A stretch of DNA of 37,559 bases from CAUYXJ01 sp963577065 (GCA_963577065.1 CAUYXJ010000017.1:1-37559); one strand, 5' to 3'; positions 1 to 7,856 are shown, counted from the first letter of the stretch. Notes: a model not told the origin generated them from the sequence alone. Numbers and translations: made by a program.

Positions 1-716
1 GTGCGGCCCGTCAGGCGTCCCGCTGCGCAGACAGCGGACGCGCTGGTCCCGGAGGCGAGGGTGATGCCGGTGCCGCGCTCCCAGACGCGGTGACGCACGT
101 GTCCGCGGTCGATCACTTCCACGATCTGGAAGTTCGTGCGGTTGGGGAAGAGCGCGTGGTGCTCGACCAACGGGCCGATGCGCTCGAGCGGGAAAGCGTC
201 GATGTCTCCCTCGATCCAATGGATGGCGTGCGGGTTACCGACGCTCACCAGCGTGAGGCGGAGGGCCATGCCATCCACGTCGACGCGCAGGTCGGTCACC
301 GGGCCGGGGCCATCGACCGCCGCCGGAAGGGAGGCTGGATCGAAGCTCGGCGGCCCCATGTCGACCCGCGCCGCCGTCACCGTTCCGTCCTCACGGAAGA
401 GCTGGAGCGTGAGCACGCCCGCCAGCGTTTCGATGGCAACGTCGTCCGCATCCGCCGCGACCATGCCTTCTTCGACCGCGTACTTCGCGAGACAGCGGAT
501 GCCGTTTCCGCACATCTCTGCCTCGGAGCCGTCGGCGTTGAACATGCGCATGCGCAGATCGGCGATGTCTGACGGGAGCGCGAGGATCAGCCCGTCGCTG
601 CCGATGCCGAAGTGACGGTCGCTGACGCGCCGCGCCACCTCCGACCAGTCGCGCTCCGAGTCGGGACGGACGTAAACGTAGTCGTTGCCGAGGCCGTGCA
701 TCTTCGTGACGCGCAT
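1..716 (-). CDS. dapF: Diaminopimelate epimerase, 3' end cut by window
   Basis: DapF interconverts LL- and meso-diaminopimelate in the cytoplasm for lysine and peptidoglycan synthesis, normally using two cysteines as acid and base. The ATG at 716-714 gives the family N-terminus (MRVTKMHGLGNDYVYV). The first catalytic site is intact (NADGSEAEMCGNGIRC), and GNPHAI is present further on. About 238 residues are visible of the usual 270-280. The second active-site segment reads ERGTGITLASGTSASAVC where most DapF proteins have ERGxGETxACGTGA, so the second catalytic Cys is Ser and the usual Glu is Ile. The protein may be an atypical DapF or another member of the DapF/proline-racemase superfamily. 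It lies downstream of miaA on the same strand but is separated from it by a plus-strand toxin-antitoxin locus. Confidence 0.9.
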   Translation of the reverse strand, partial: MRVTKMHGLGNDYVYVRPDSERDWSEVARRVSDRHFGIGSDGLILALPSDIADLRMRMFNADGSEAEMCGNGIRCLAKYAVEEGMVAADADDVAIETLAGVLTLQLFREDGTVTAARVDMGPPSFDPASLPAAVDGPGPVTDLRVDVDGMALRLTLVSVGNPHAIHWIEGDIDAFPLERIGPLVEHHALFPNRTNFQIVEVIDRGHVRHRVWERGTGITLASGTSASAVCAAGRLTGR

Positions 717-756
717 GCCCGGGAGTGTACCAAGCACGCTAGCTCTGATGGCGAAT

Positions 757-774
757 ATGACATCATGATGCCAT
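757..774. promoter_or_regulatory. Near-palindrome over the antitoxin start: candidate operator
   Basis: CATCATGATG (761-770) is a perfect 10-bp palindrome. It extends to an 18-bp near-palindrome, ATG-A-CATCATGATG-C-CAT, with one mismatched pair, and its right arm overlaps the ATG at 773. Ribbon-helix-helix antitoxins usually bind short palindromes at their own promoter, so autorepression is a natural inference. TATGAC at 756-761 could be a -10 element. No Shine-Dalgarno precedes the ATG, so a leaderless transcript is possible. Confidence 0.45.
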
Positions 775-1402
775 GACTCGCACCACGATCTCGATCGATG
801 ACGGGAAGCTGAAAGCGTTGCGATTGATGGCGGCTGAGCGTGGCGTCTCGATCGCCAAGCTCGTGCGCGAAGCCATCGACGAGAAGCTCACAACACGGCG
901 GGTGAAGCCGCGGAGCCTTGGAATCGGGTCCTCGGGGGCTTGCGATACCTCTCGCCGAGTCGGCGAAGAGCGACCGGTCGGTCCTGGCGTTGATCCCGGA
1001 CACCGGCCTGCTCTACGCGTCGCTCGACCGGAGCGACGCGTTTCACGAAGTGGCTCGAGCGTTGTGGAGTCCGCAGACGAGCGTCTCCTGATCCCAGCGC
1101 CGGTACTCGTTGAGGTCGACTACTGGACCAGCCGACGCCTTCATCCGGGCGTACTCATAGGCCTCTTAGACGATATCGAAGCGGGTGCCTTCGAGATCGA
1201 GGATTTGCAGGAATCCGACTACCGGCGAGTAGCCGAGATCTGCGACCGGTACGCGGATGCCGATATCGGCTTCGACGACGACGCCGTCCTCAGTGTTGTT
1301 GAGCGGCTCGACGAACCGAAGGTTGCGACGCTCGACCATCGGCACTTCGGCCTCCTCTGCCCCTGCCACGTGAGTGCGCTTGAGGTCCTTCCGCACCCCT
1401 AA
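773..1402 (+). CDS. RHH antitoxin fused in frame to the C-terminal part of a PIN toxin
   Basis: One 209-codon frame begins as a CopG/RHH-type antitoxin: a short beta strand (MTRTTISIDD) is followed by two helices ending near EAIDEKL. A tail (DTSRRVGEERPV) resembles antitoxins paired with PIN toxins. Residues about 66-102 look non-native, because here the toxin's N-terminus is read in the wrong frame. From residue about 103 the frame carries the C-terminal two thirds of a PIN domain: LIPAPVLVEVDYW, FDDDAV and ATLDHRHF. A single indel probably merged two genes. The 3' end overlaps the miaA stop by 4 bases on the opposite strand. The antitoxin half may still work; the toxin half lacks its first catalytic strand. 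Confidence 0.6.
   Translation: MTRTTISIDDGKLKALRLMAAERGVSIAKLVREAIDEKLTTRRVKPRSLGIGSSGACDTSRRVGEERPVGPGVDPGHRPALRVARPERRVSRSGSSVVESADERLLIPAPVLVEVDYWTSRRLHPGVLIGLLDDIEAGAFEIEDLQESDYRRVAEICDRYADADIGFDDDAVLSVVERLDEPKVATLDHRHFGLLCPCHVSALEVLPHP
918..1402 (+). pseudogene. PIN-domain toxin (VapC-like), frameshifted
   Basis: Read with one frame change, a full PIN ribonuclease is visible. The N-terminal part (ALIPDTGLLYASLDRSD) lies in the frame of codons starting at multiples of 3 and stops at TGA 1089-1091. The rest (ERLLIPAPVLVEVDYW onwards) lies in the antitoxin frame. The crossover falls at about 1065-1088 and corresponds to one lost base or two gained. The four acidic positions of the family are all visible across the two frames: Asp of IPDTG, Glu of LVEVD, Asp of GFDDD and Asp of TLDHRHF. 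TTG 918 is the first possible start after the in-frame TGA at 903. An assembly error cannot be excluded. Confidence 0.6.
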
Positions 1403-2337
1403 CCGCCGGGCTGTCCGTTGGCCGTGAGCGTCGGGGATCGGACGAACTCTGCCAGCGACTCCTCGGCCGTATCGAGTTCGGCGGACCAGGTGATGCGCGG
1501 ATCTTGCCGTCGGAACCACTGTCGCTGGCGACGCGAAAGTCGCTTCGTCGCGCGTTTCGTCAGCTCGATCGCCTTCTCCCGGGAGATCTCGCCTTGGATT
1601 TCGCGAACGGCTTCGGAGTAGCCGATCGACGAGAGCGCGGAGGCGTCGGCGGCGACGCCGCCCTCGAGGAGCGAGCGCGTCTCCGCCACGAGTCCGGTAT
1701 CGAACATCGCCTCGACGCGGCGGTTGATGCGCCAGATGAGGTCGGCGGGTTCGCGGTCCACGCCCAGGACGCGGAACTCGAAGTCGGGCACGCCCTTGGT
1801 CTGCCAGGCGCTGATCGGTCTGCCCGTGACCCGCTCGACCTCGATCGCGCGGACGACGCGGCGGACGTTCTTCGCGTCGATGCGGTCGGCTGCCTCGGGA
1901 TCGACGGCGCGCAGCTGGGCGTGGAGGGCATCGACGCCCTCGCGCGTGGCCACCTCCTGCAGCTCCGCACGCAGGGCAGGCTGCGGTGAGACTTCGGGGA
2001 TCTGCCACGCCTCCAGCAGCGCCCATACGTACTGGCCCGTGCCGCCAACGAGCCAGGCGACGCCGTTCCGGGACCAGACCTCTTCCAGGGCCGCACTGGC
2101 CTGGCCCCGGTAGAGGCCGAGGCTGTATCTCTCGGCTGGGTCTGCGATGTCGTAGAGGTGATGGGGGACGAGCGCGCGATCGTCGAGCGAGGGTTTGGCC
2201 GTACCGATGTCCATGCCGCGGTAGATCTGGCGACTGTCGCTGTTCACGATCTCACCGCCGAAGCGCTGAGCGAGGGTGATGGCGAGGGCTGACTTGCCTG
2301 CGGCCGTCGGTCCTACGACCGCGACGAGGCGGCGCAC
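1399..2337 (-). CDS. miaA: tRNA dimethylallyltransferase
   Basis: MiaA adds a dimethylallyl group to N6 of A37 in tRNAs that read codons starting with U, the first step of (ms2)i6A formation. The 312-residue product has the usual length. The N-terminus carries the P-loop GPTAAGKS, followed by NSDSRQIYRGMDIGTAKP, which holds the conserved catalytic Asp and substrate-binding residues. Later come LVGGTGQYV, a DAKNVRRVVRAIEV segment and RRQRQWFRRQ near the C-terminus. The start is GTG at 2337, 3 bases after the tpiA stop, so translation is likely coupled to tpiA. It is the last gene of the tsaC-pgk-apgM-tpiA-miaA run. Confidence 0.96.
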   Translation of the reverse strand: MRRLVAVVGPTAAGKSALAITLAQRFGGEIVNSDSRQIYRGMDIGTAKPSLDDRALVPHHLYDIADPAERYSLGLYRGQASAALEEVWSRNGVAWLVGGTGQYVWALLEAWQIPEVSPQPALRAELQEVATREGVDALHAQLRAVDPEAADRIDAKNVRRVVRAIEVERVTGRPISAWQTKGVPDFEFRVLGVDREPADLIWRINRRVEAMFDTGLVAETRSLLEGGVAADASALSSIGYSEAVREIQGEISREKAIELTKRATKRLSRRQRQWFRRQDPRITWSAELDTAEESLAEFVRSPTLTANGQPGG

Positions 2338-2340
2338 GGC

Positions 2341-3081
2341 TCAGCCGGCAGCGGCGACGATCGCCGCGAACTGATCGGCCTTGAGCGAGGCGCCACCGAC
2401 GAGTGCGCCATCGATGTCGGGCTGTGCCAGGAGCTCCGTTGCGTTCCCAGGATTGACGCTGCCGCCGTACTGGATGCGGATTGCGTCAGCGGTATCGCCC
2501 GCGAGTTCGCGCAGTAGCGCGCGGATGAGGGCGCAGGCCTCCTGCGCCATTTCGGGGGTCGCGGTCTCGCCGGTGCCGATCGCCCACACTGGCTCGTACG
2601 CCACGGTGACGCGAGCGCTCAGGTCCAGATCGGCGAGGCCGCGGCGGATCTGGCGGTCGAGGACGCTGCCCATCTCGCCGGCCTCGCGCTCGGCGAGCGT
2701 TTCGCCCACGGCAACGATCGGATCGAGCCGCGAGGCCAGGACCGCAGCGGTTTTTCGGTTCACCCACTCATCGGTATCGCCGAAGAGGGCACGGCGCTCG
2801 CTGTGGCCCACGATCACGTAGCGGCAGTAGGGCTCGAGCATGCCGAGGCTGACCTCGCCGGTAAACGCGCCCGCGGGCTCCCACGAGACGTTCTGGGCGC
2901 CGATGGCGACCGCGCTGCCCCGGACCGCTTCGCGGACCGCGGCGAGATGCGGGAACGGGGGGCATACGGCGATGTCGCAGGCGGCCCCGTCCGTCGCCTC
3001 CGCGACGGCGCTCGCCAGGGCTCCCGCCTCGGCCTCCGTCGTGTTCATCTTCCAGTTGCCGGCGATAAAGGGGCGTCTCAT
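2341..3081 (-). CDS. tpiA: Triosephosphate isomerase
   Basis: TpiA interconverts dihydroxyacetone phosphate and glyceraldehyde 3-phosphate. The 246-residue product has the normal TIM-barrel length. Visible family motifs are FIAGNWKMNT at the N-terminus (substrate-binding Asn and Lys), VIVGHSERR with the electrophilic His, AYEPVWAIGTG with the catalytic Glu and the start of loop 6, and IQYGGSVNPGN plus GALVGGASL for phosphate binding. The ATG at 3081 is preceded by a strong AGGAGG site. It starts 9 bases after apgM and runs almost into miaA, so one transcript is likely. Confidence 0.97.
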   Translation of the reverse strand: MRRPFIAGNWKMNTTEAEAGALASAVAEATDGAACDIAVCPPFPHLAAVREAVRGSAVAIGAQNVSWEPAGAFTGEVSLGMLEPYCRYVIVGHSERRALFGDTDEWVNRKTAAVLASRLDPIVAVGETLAEREAGEMGSVLDRQIRRGLADLDLSARVTVAYEPVWAIGTGETATPEMAQEACALIRALLRELAGDTADAIRIQYGGSVNPGNATELLAQPDIDGALVGGASLKADQFAAIVAAAG

Positions 3082-3090
3082 GGGGGCCTC

Positions 3091-4293
3091 CTAGGCGCCG
3101 TACTTCTGCAGGCGGCCCGCGTGGGCCAGCGCCAGCGGCATCGCCTCGACGGCGGGAAAGATGCCAAGGCTTCCTCGCAGGCACTCGTGCTCCGTGAGGT
3201 GCTGCGAGCTGCCCCCGCGGGAGAAACGCGAGCTGAGGAGAAACGGCACCGGGTGCCAGGAATGCGCGCCCATGAGTGCTGGCGTCGAATGGTCACCGGC
3301 CACCATCAGGACATCCGCGCCGAGGTCGATGAGGCCGGGCAGGTGGCTGTCGAATTCCTCCAGCGCGCGGACCTTGGCGGCGAAGCTGCCGTCTTCGCCC
3401 GCGGCATCGGTCTTCTTGTAATGAACGAAGAAGTAGTCGAACTCATCCCAGTGCTCGCGCGCCACCGCGATCTGCTGCTCCATTCCCTCGGGGCAGGCCA
3501 GTGGCCGCATGCCCGCGAGCTTGGCGAGGCCGCGGTACATCGGGTAGACGGCGAGAGCGGCGGCGCGGATCCCCCACACGTCTTCGAGCTGGGGGAGCGC
3601 GGGGTAGGTGGCGAAGCCCCGAAGCGTGATGCCGTTGCCCTCCTCTTCATCGGCGAGCAGGACCAGCGCCTTCGCCACGAAATCGTTCACGAGGGCCGCC
3701 GTGCGCTCGGAGGCGGGGTCGGCGCCGCGGGCAGGTAGCGGTGCCGCGCCCTCGCGCTGGGGATCGGTTGTCGTGACGGTCTCACCGAGGTCGGGTGCGC
3801 GCAGGACCAACACGAACCGGTGCTCACGCACGGGTTCAACGAAAACCTCCGCGCCGTCGAGTGTGATTGAGCGGAGGCGCTCGACGAGCGCGGTCGATCG
3901 CTCGGTTGCGATCCGTCCCGCCCGCCGATCGCTGATCGTGCCATCGGCGGCGAGCGTGCAGAAGTTGCCACGCGCGGCCACATCGTCGGGGCCGAGCGGG
4001 AATTCGATGCCGACGGCTTCGAGCGCGCCCCGTCCGATGTCGAAGCGGTAGGGGTCGTAACCGAAGAGCGCGAGATGCCCGGGACCGCTCCCGGGCGTGA
4101 TGCCGATCCCCACCGGCACCGTGAGCCCGACGTCCGCTTTCTCCGTCAGGCGGTCGAGGTTGGGCGTATTCGACTGCTCGAGTTCGCTCCGTTCGGTCTC
4201 GGGCCGGGCGAGCCCCCCGAGGCCGTCGAGGACGCAGAGGATGACCTTCGAGTCAGATGGTTGCTTCAGCGCTGCGGCGAGCTCGAAATCCAC
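3091..4293 (-). CDS. apgM: 2,3-bisphosphoglycerate-independent phosphoglycerate mutase, archaeal type
   Basis: The enzyme interconverts 3- and 2-phosphoglycerate without a bisphosphoglycerate cofactor and belongs to the alkaline phosphatase superfamily. At 400 residues it matches the ApgM class, not the roughly 510-residue GpmI class. Metal-site and family motifs are VILCVLDGLGG at the N-terminus, NTPNLDRL, GPGHLALFGYDPYRFDIGRG and, near the C-terminus, VAGDHSTPALMGAHSWHPVP. The start is GTG at 4293. It sits between pgk and tpiA, so three consecutive lower-glycolysis steps share an operon. ApgM also occurs in bacteria, including anaerobic and Chloroflexota lineages, so no recent transfer need be assumed. 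Confidence 0.94.
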   Translation of the reverse strand: MDFELAAALKQPSDSKVILCVLDGLGGLARPETERSELEQSNTPNLDRLTEKADVGLTVPVGIGITPGSGPGHLALFGYDPYRFDIGRGALEAVGIEFPLGPDDVAARGNFCTLAADGTISDRRAGRIATERSTALVERLRSITLDGAEVFVEPVREHRFVLVLRAPDLGETVTTTDPQREGAAPLPARGADPASERTAALVNDFVAKALVLLADEEEGNGITLRGFATYPALPQLEDVWGIRAAALAVYPMYRGLAKLAGMRPLACPEGMEQQIAVAREHWDEFDYFFVHYKKTDAAGEDGSFAAKVRALEEFDSHLPGLIDLGADVLMVAGDHSTPALMGAHSWHPVPFLLSSRFSRGGSSQHLTEHECLRGSLGIFPAVEAMPLALAHAGRLQKYGA

Positions 4294-4333
4294 CCGCCGA
4301 TCTTACGGCCGGGGGTGGGGGTGGGTCGAAGGG

Positions 4334-5500
4334 CTAGGCATCGAGCAACGCCGCGACCCCCGGGAGCTCGCGCCCCTCGAGCAGCTCGAGCGATGCACCG
4401 CCGCCCGTGGAGACGTGCGAGAAGCGGCCGGCCAAGCCCGCGCGCGCGACCACGGCGGCGGTCTCGCCGCCGCCGACGACGGTGGTCGCGTCGAGGCCGG
4501 CGAGGCAGCGCGCGAGGCCGAACGAGCCGGCGGCGAACGGCTCGAGTTCGAACACGCCCATCGGCCCGTTCCAGACCACGGCCGCCGCTCCCGCGAGGGC
4601 GGCCGCAAAGCTGGCCAGGGTGGCGGGGCCGATGTCGAGGATCATCTGGTCGGGGGGGATGGCGGTGACCGGGAGGATCGTCGCGGGGCTGTCCACGGCC
4701 AGCGCCGGGGCGACGATCACGTCCGCGGGGAGGTGGACGGCCACCCGCAGTCCTTGGGCGCGGGCGAGGATCGCGCGCGCGGTGTCGAGCAGATCGTCTT
4801 CGACGAGCGAGGTACCGACTTCCAGACCACTCGCCTTCAGGAACGTGTTCGCCATCCCTCCGCCAACGAGCAGGCCGTCGAGCTTGGGCAGGAGGTGGTC
4901 GATGGCAGCAATTTTCGTGCTTACTTTAGCCCCGCCGACAATCGCGACGAAGGGCCGCGGCGGGTTTGCGACGAGGGCGCTCAGATAGCGCACCTCGTTC
5001 TCCATCAGGAGGCCCGCGACGGCGGGCAGGAAGGCCGCCACTCCGGCGGTAGACGCGTGCGCGCGGTGGGCTGCCCCGAACGCGTCATTCACGAAGATGT
5101 CGGCGAGCGCCCCCAGCGCTGCGGCAAAGGTGGCGTCGTTCGCCTCCTCCTCTGCGTGGAAGCGCACGTTCTCCAGGACTGCGACCTCGCCCCGGGCGAG
5201 CATCGCGCCAACTTCCTCTGCCGCTGCCCCGATGCAGTCGGCGGCGAAGCGCACTTCTCCCCCGAGCAGCTCGCCCAGGCGGATTGCCACGGGCGCGAGG
5301 CTGAGGGCCGGATCGGGCCGCCCTTCGGGGCGGCCCAGGTGCGAGCAGACAAGGACGGTGGCGCCCGCCTCTTGGAGGTACTGGAGCGTCGGCAGCGACT
5401 GGCGGATGCGCGTGTCGTCGGCGACCGCGCCGTCGTCCATCGGGACGTTGAGGTCGGCCCGGACGAGCACGCGCTTGCCTGCGACATCGATGTCTCGCAC
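4334..5500 (-). CDS. pgk: Phosphoglycerate kinase
   Basis: Pgk transfers the acyl phosphate of 1,3-bisphosphoglycerate to ADP. Family features are TVRDIDVAGKRVLVRADLNV at the N-terminus, SHLGRPEG, FVNDAFGAAHRAHAST, GGAKVSTKI, VWNGPMGVFE, and the nucleotide-binding GGGETAAVV and STGGGASLELL near the end. The start is uncertain. The frame stays open into tsaC, but no ATG, GTG or TTG lies between the start of that overlap and GTG 5500. That GTG leaves 388 residues, slightly shorter than usual at the N-terminus. A CTG near 5530 (ELPADAIGKQTV) would restore the usual lead-in. The gene follows tsaC closely and precedes apgM by 40 bases. Confidence 0.93.
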   Translation of the reverse strand: MRDIDVAGKRVLVRADLNVPMDDGAVADDTRIRQSLPTLQYLQEAGATVLVCSHLGRPEGRPDPALSLAPVAIRLGELLGGEVRFAADCIGAAAEEVGAMLARGEVAVLENVRFHAEEEANDATFAAALGALADIFVNDAFGAAHRAHASTAGVAAFLPAVAGLLMENEVRYLSALVANPPRPFVAIVGGAKVSTKIAAIDHLLPKLDGLLVGGGMANTFLKASGLEVGTSLVEDDLLDTARAILARAQGLRVAVHLPADVIVAPALAVDSPATILPVTAIPPDQMILDIGPATLASFAAALAGAAAVVWNGPMGVFELEPFAAGSFGLARCLAGLDATTVVGGGETAAVVARAGLAGRFSHVSTGGGASLELLEGRELPGVAALLDA

Positions 5501-5531
5501 CGTCTGCTTGCCGATCGCGTCCGCCGGCAGC

Positions 5532-6191
5532 TCAAACTCCCACCCGCCGCACCACCTCGATCCCCTCCAGGCCGAGGTGGGTGGCGATGGTGGCTGCGGG
5601 AATCGCGCCCTCGCGCAGCACGCGGGGCGGCGTGCGGCTGCAGTCGACCACGGTCGAGTCGACGCCCTCGGGGGTGGGGCCATCGTCGATGGCGGCGGCG
5701 CAGAAGCGACCCAGCGAGGCGACGGCTTGGGCGCAGGTTGTCGGACTACGCTCGCCGTGGCGGTTGGCGCTGGAAGCGGCGAGCGGCGCGCCCAACCCTG
5801 CGATCACGGCCTGGATCGTGGGCGTCGGCGGCAGGCGCAAGCCGGCGGTGACGCCGCCCGCGAGCGCAGGGCTCGTCCAGCCCTGCGCGGCCGTCGTGAT
5901 GATGGTCCAGGGCCCAGGGCCGAGCGCGTCGATGAGCGTACCCGCAGCCTGCGTGAGTTCGGCGTAGGCGTTCAGGACCTCGAGATTCGTGGAGCAGAGC
6001 AGCTGGAGCGGCTCGCGGCGGCGCTTGCCCTTCGCTGCGTAGAGTGCGTCGACGGCGTCGTCACGGCGGATGTCGGCGACGATGCCGTAGACGGTGTCGG
6101 TCGCCAGCAGGGCCAGACCCCCGTTCCGGAGTTGCTCGACGGTGCGTTCAATCGCCTTCGGCGAGGGCGGCTCTGCGGTCGTCACGGGCAT
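5532..6191 (-). CDS. tsaC: L-threonylcarbamoyladenylate synthase (Sua5/YrdC)
   Basis: The enzyme makes threonylcarbamoyl-AMP from threonine, bicarbonate and ATP, the donor for t6A37 in ANN-reading tRNAs. YrdC motifs are ALLATDTVYGIVAD near the N-terminus, AAKGKRRREPLQLL (the KxR-type substrate site), PGPWTIIT, GLRLPPTPTI, PLAASSANRHGERSPTT and GVDSTVVDCS. The ATG at 6191 gives 219 residues; a TTG at 6215 would add eight residues but overlaps the AT-rich promoter zone. It is the first gene of the minus-strand operon and is divergent from guaA. The t6A enzyme and MiaA, both acting on A37, bracket three glycolytic genes here. Confidence 0.93.
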   Translation of the reverse strand: MPVTTAEPPSPKAIERTVEQLRNGGLALLATDTVYGIVADIRRDDAVDALYAAKGKRRREPLQLLCSTNLEVLNAYAELTQAAGTLIDALGPGPWTIITTAAQGWTSPALAGGVTAGLRLPPTPTIQAVIAGLGAPLAASSANRHGERSPTTCAQAVASLGRFCAAAIDDGPTPEGVDSTVVDCSRTPPRVLREGAIPAATIATHLGLEGIEVVRRVGV

Positions 6192-6204
6192 GAATTCGTT
6201 GACC

Positions 6205-6219
6205 AAACTATACAATTTT
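6205..6219. promoter_or_regulatory. AT-rich divergent promoter zone between tsaC and guaA
   Basis: This is the only AT-rich stretch in the short tsaC-guaA gap. It holds a minus-strand TATAGT (6212-6207) and a plus-strand TACAAT (6211-6216), both -10-like and overlapping. TTGACC (6199-6204) is too close to pair with either. No convincing -35 was found. Overlapping -10 elements would make the two operons compete for polymerase; this is inferred from position and base composition only. Confidence 0.3.
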
Positions 6220-6250
6220 GCTAGCGTCCCGAGAGGAGCGCTGGAGAGAG

Positions 6251-7834
6251 TTGGCCGACACCCTCGCCGAAGCGGAAAGCCGCGCCGCCACTCGCTCCGC
6301 CCACGCCGCCATCGTCGTCGTCGACTTCGGTTCGCAGTACAGCATGCTCATCGCACGGCGTATCCGCGAGCTCAATACCTACTGCGAAGTCGTGCCCTTC
6401 GACGCAGACGCAGCCGTCCTCGAACGGCTGGACGTTCGCGGAATCGTCCTCTCGGGGGGGCCGAACAGCGTCTACGACGAGGATGCGCCCCGTGCCCCCG
6501 CCTGGGTCTTCGGCTCGGGGTTGCCGGTGCTCGGGATTTGCTACGGAATGCAGCTCATGGCCCAGGAGCTCGGCGGCCGCGTGGGGCCCGGCCAGGAGCG
6601 CGAGTTCGGCCCCGCCGCGATCTCGGCCTCCGGCGATGCGCCCCTCTTCCGGGGGCTTCCGCAGGAACTCGATGTCTGGATGAGCCACGGTGACCGGATC
6701 GAGGCGCTCCCCCCCGGATTCGCCTCGCTCGCGACCTCGGAGAATTCACCCGTGGCGGTGATGGCCGACCCGGCACGGGGCTACTACGGCCTCCAGTTCC
6801 ACCCAGAAGTTGTGCATACGCCGCGCGGCGCGGAGCTGATCGCGAACTACGTGCGTGGGGTCTGCGAGACAGAGGCCGACTGGACGCCCGGTAACTTCGT
6901 CGAGGAGAGCGTGGCCGCGATTCGTGCGCAGGTCGGCGATGGAAGCGTGGTCTGCGGGCTCTCCGGTGGGGTCGATAGCGCCGTGGCCGCCACCCTCGTG
7001 CAGCGCGCCATCGGCGATCGCTTGACCTGCATCTTCGTCGACAACGGTCTCCTCCGCGCCGGCGAGGCGGAGGAGGTGGTGGGCACCTTCAAGCGGAACC
7101 TGCGGATGAACCTCCGGCACATCAGCGCCGGCGACCGCTTCCTGGCCGCCCTCGCCGAGGTCACCGACCCGGAGACGAAGCGCATTCGCATCGGCAACCT
7201 CTTCGTCGAGATCTTCGAGGCCGAGGCAAGAGCGATCGAAGGCGCGCGCTTTCTCTGCCAGGGCACCCTTTATCCGGACGTAATCGAGAGCGCCTCGCAC
7301 GGGTCGGGATCGGCGCGGATCAAGACCCACCACAACGTCGGCGGCCTGCCCGAGCACATGGACCTCGACCTGGTCGAGCCGCTGCGCTTTCTCTTCAAGG
7401 ATGAGGTGCGCCGCATCGGCGCGAAATTGGGGCTCTCCGACGAGATCCTCTGGCGACAGCCCTTCCCCGGGCCCGGGCTCGCCGTCCGCGTGATGGGCGA
7501 GGTCACCGCCGAGAAAGTCGCGATCCTCCAGGCGGCCGACGCAATTCTCATCGAGGAGGTGCGCGCCGCCGGGCTCTACCGCGACCTCTGGCAGAGTTTC
7601 GCGGTCCTCACCGACACCCGCACCGTGGGCGTCATGGGCGATTTCCGCACCTACGGCCACGCTGTCGCCCTCCGCGCCGTCGTCGCCGAGGACGCGATGA
7701 CGGCCGACTGGGCGCGGCTGCCCTACGACCTGCTCGCGCGCGTCTCGAACCGCATCGTGAACGAAGTCGAGGGCGTGAACCGCGTGGTTTACGACATCAC
7801 GAGCAAGCCGCCGGGCACGATCGAGTGGGAGTGA
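6251..7834 (+). CDS. guaA: GMP synthase (glutamine-hydrolysing)
   Basis: GuaA aminates XMP to GMP with ammonia from glutamine. The N-terminal class I amidotransferase domain shows VVDFGSQYSMLIARRI, SGGPNSVY, the nucleophile in LGICYGMQL, and FHPEV with the catalytic His and a following Glu. The ATP-pyrophosphatase domain has the PP-loop GLSGGVDSAVAA and FVDNGLLR. The C-terminal dimerisation domain has RQPFPGPGLAVRV and ends in KPPGTIEWE as in the family. TTG 6251 is chosen because GGAGAG precedes it; TTG 6218 in the same frame would add 11 residues but lies against the promoter zone. The 527 residues are normal. It heads guaA-purD-purE. Confidence 0.95.
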   Translation: MADTLAEAESRAATRSAHAAIVVVDFGSQYSMLIARRIRELNTYCEVVPFDADAAVLERLDVRGIVLSGGPNSVYDEDAPRAPAWVFGSGLPVLGICYGMQLMAQELGGRVGPGQEREFGPAAISASGDAPLFRGLPQELDVWMSHGDRIEALPPGFASLATSENSPVAVMADPARGYYGLQFHPEVVHTPRGAELIANYVRGVCETEADWTPGNFVEESVAAIRAQVGDGSVVCGLSGGVDSAVAATLVQRAIGDRLTCIFVDNGLLRAGEAEEVVGTFKRNLRMNLRHISAGDRFLAALAEVTDPETKRIRIGNLFVEIFEAEARAIEGARFLCQGTLYPDVIESASHGSGSARIKTHHNVGGLPEHMDLDLVEPLRFLFKDEVRRIGAKLGLSDEILWRQPFPGPGLAVRVMGEVTAEKVAILQAADAILIEEVRAAGLYRDLWQSFAVLTDTRTVGVMGDFRTYGHAVALRAVVAEDAMTADWARLPYDLLARVSNRIVNEVEGVNRVVYDITSKPPGTIEWE

Positions 7835-7856
7835 TGCGCCCGAGGGAGGCGCCCTA

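Noticed and set aside
4097..5851. Very long plus-strand open frame opposite apgM and pgk
   Set aside because: Antisense to genes with full catalytic motifs; its product is Arg/Ala/Gly-rich without domain features, as expected from high-GC codon bias.
6192..6250. Purine riboswitch before guaA
   Set aside because: The gap is only about 60 bases and shows no paired helices of an aptamer.
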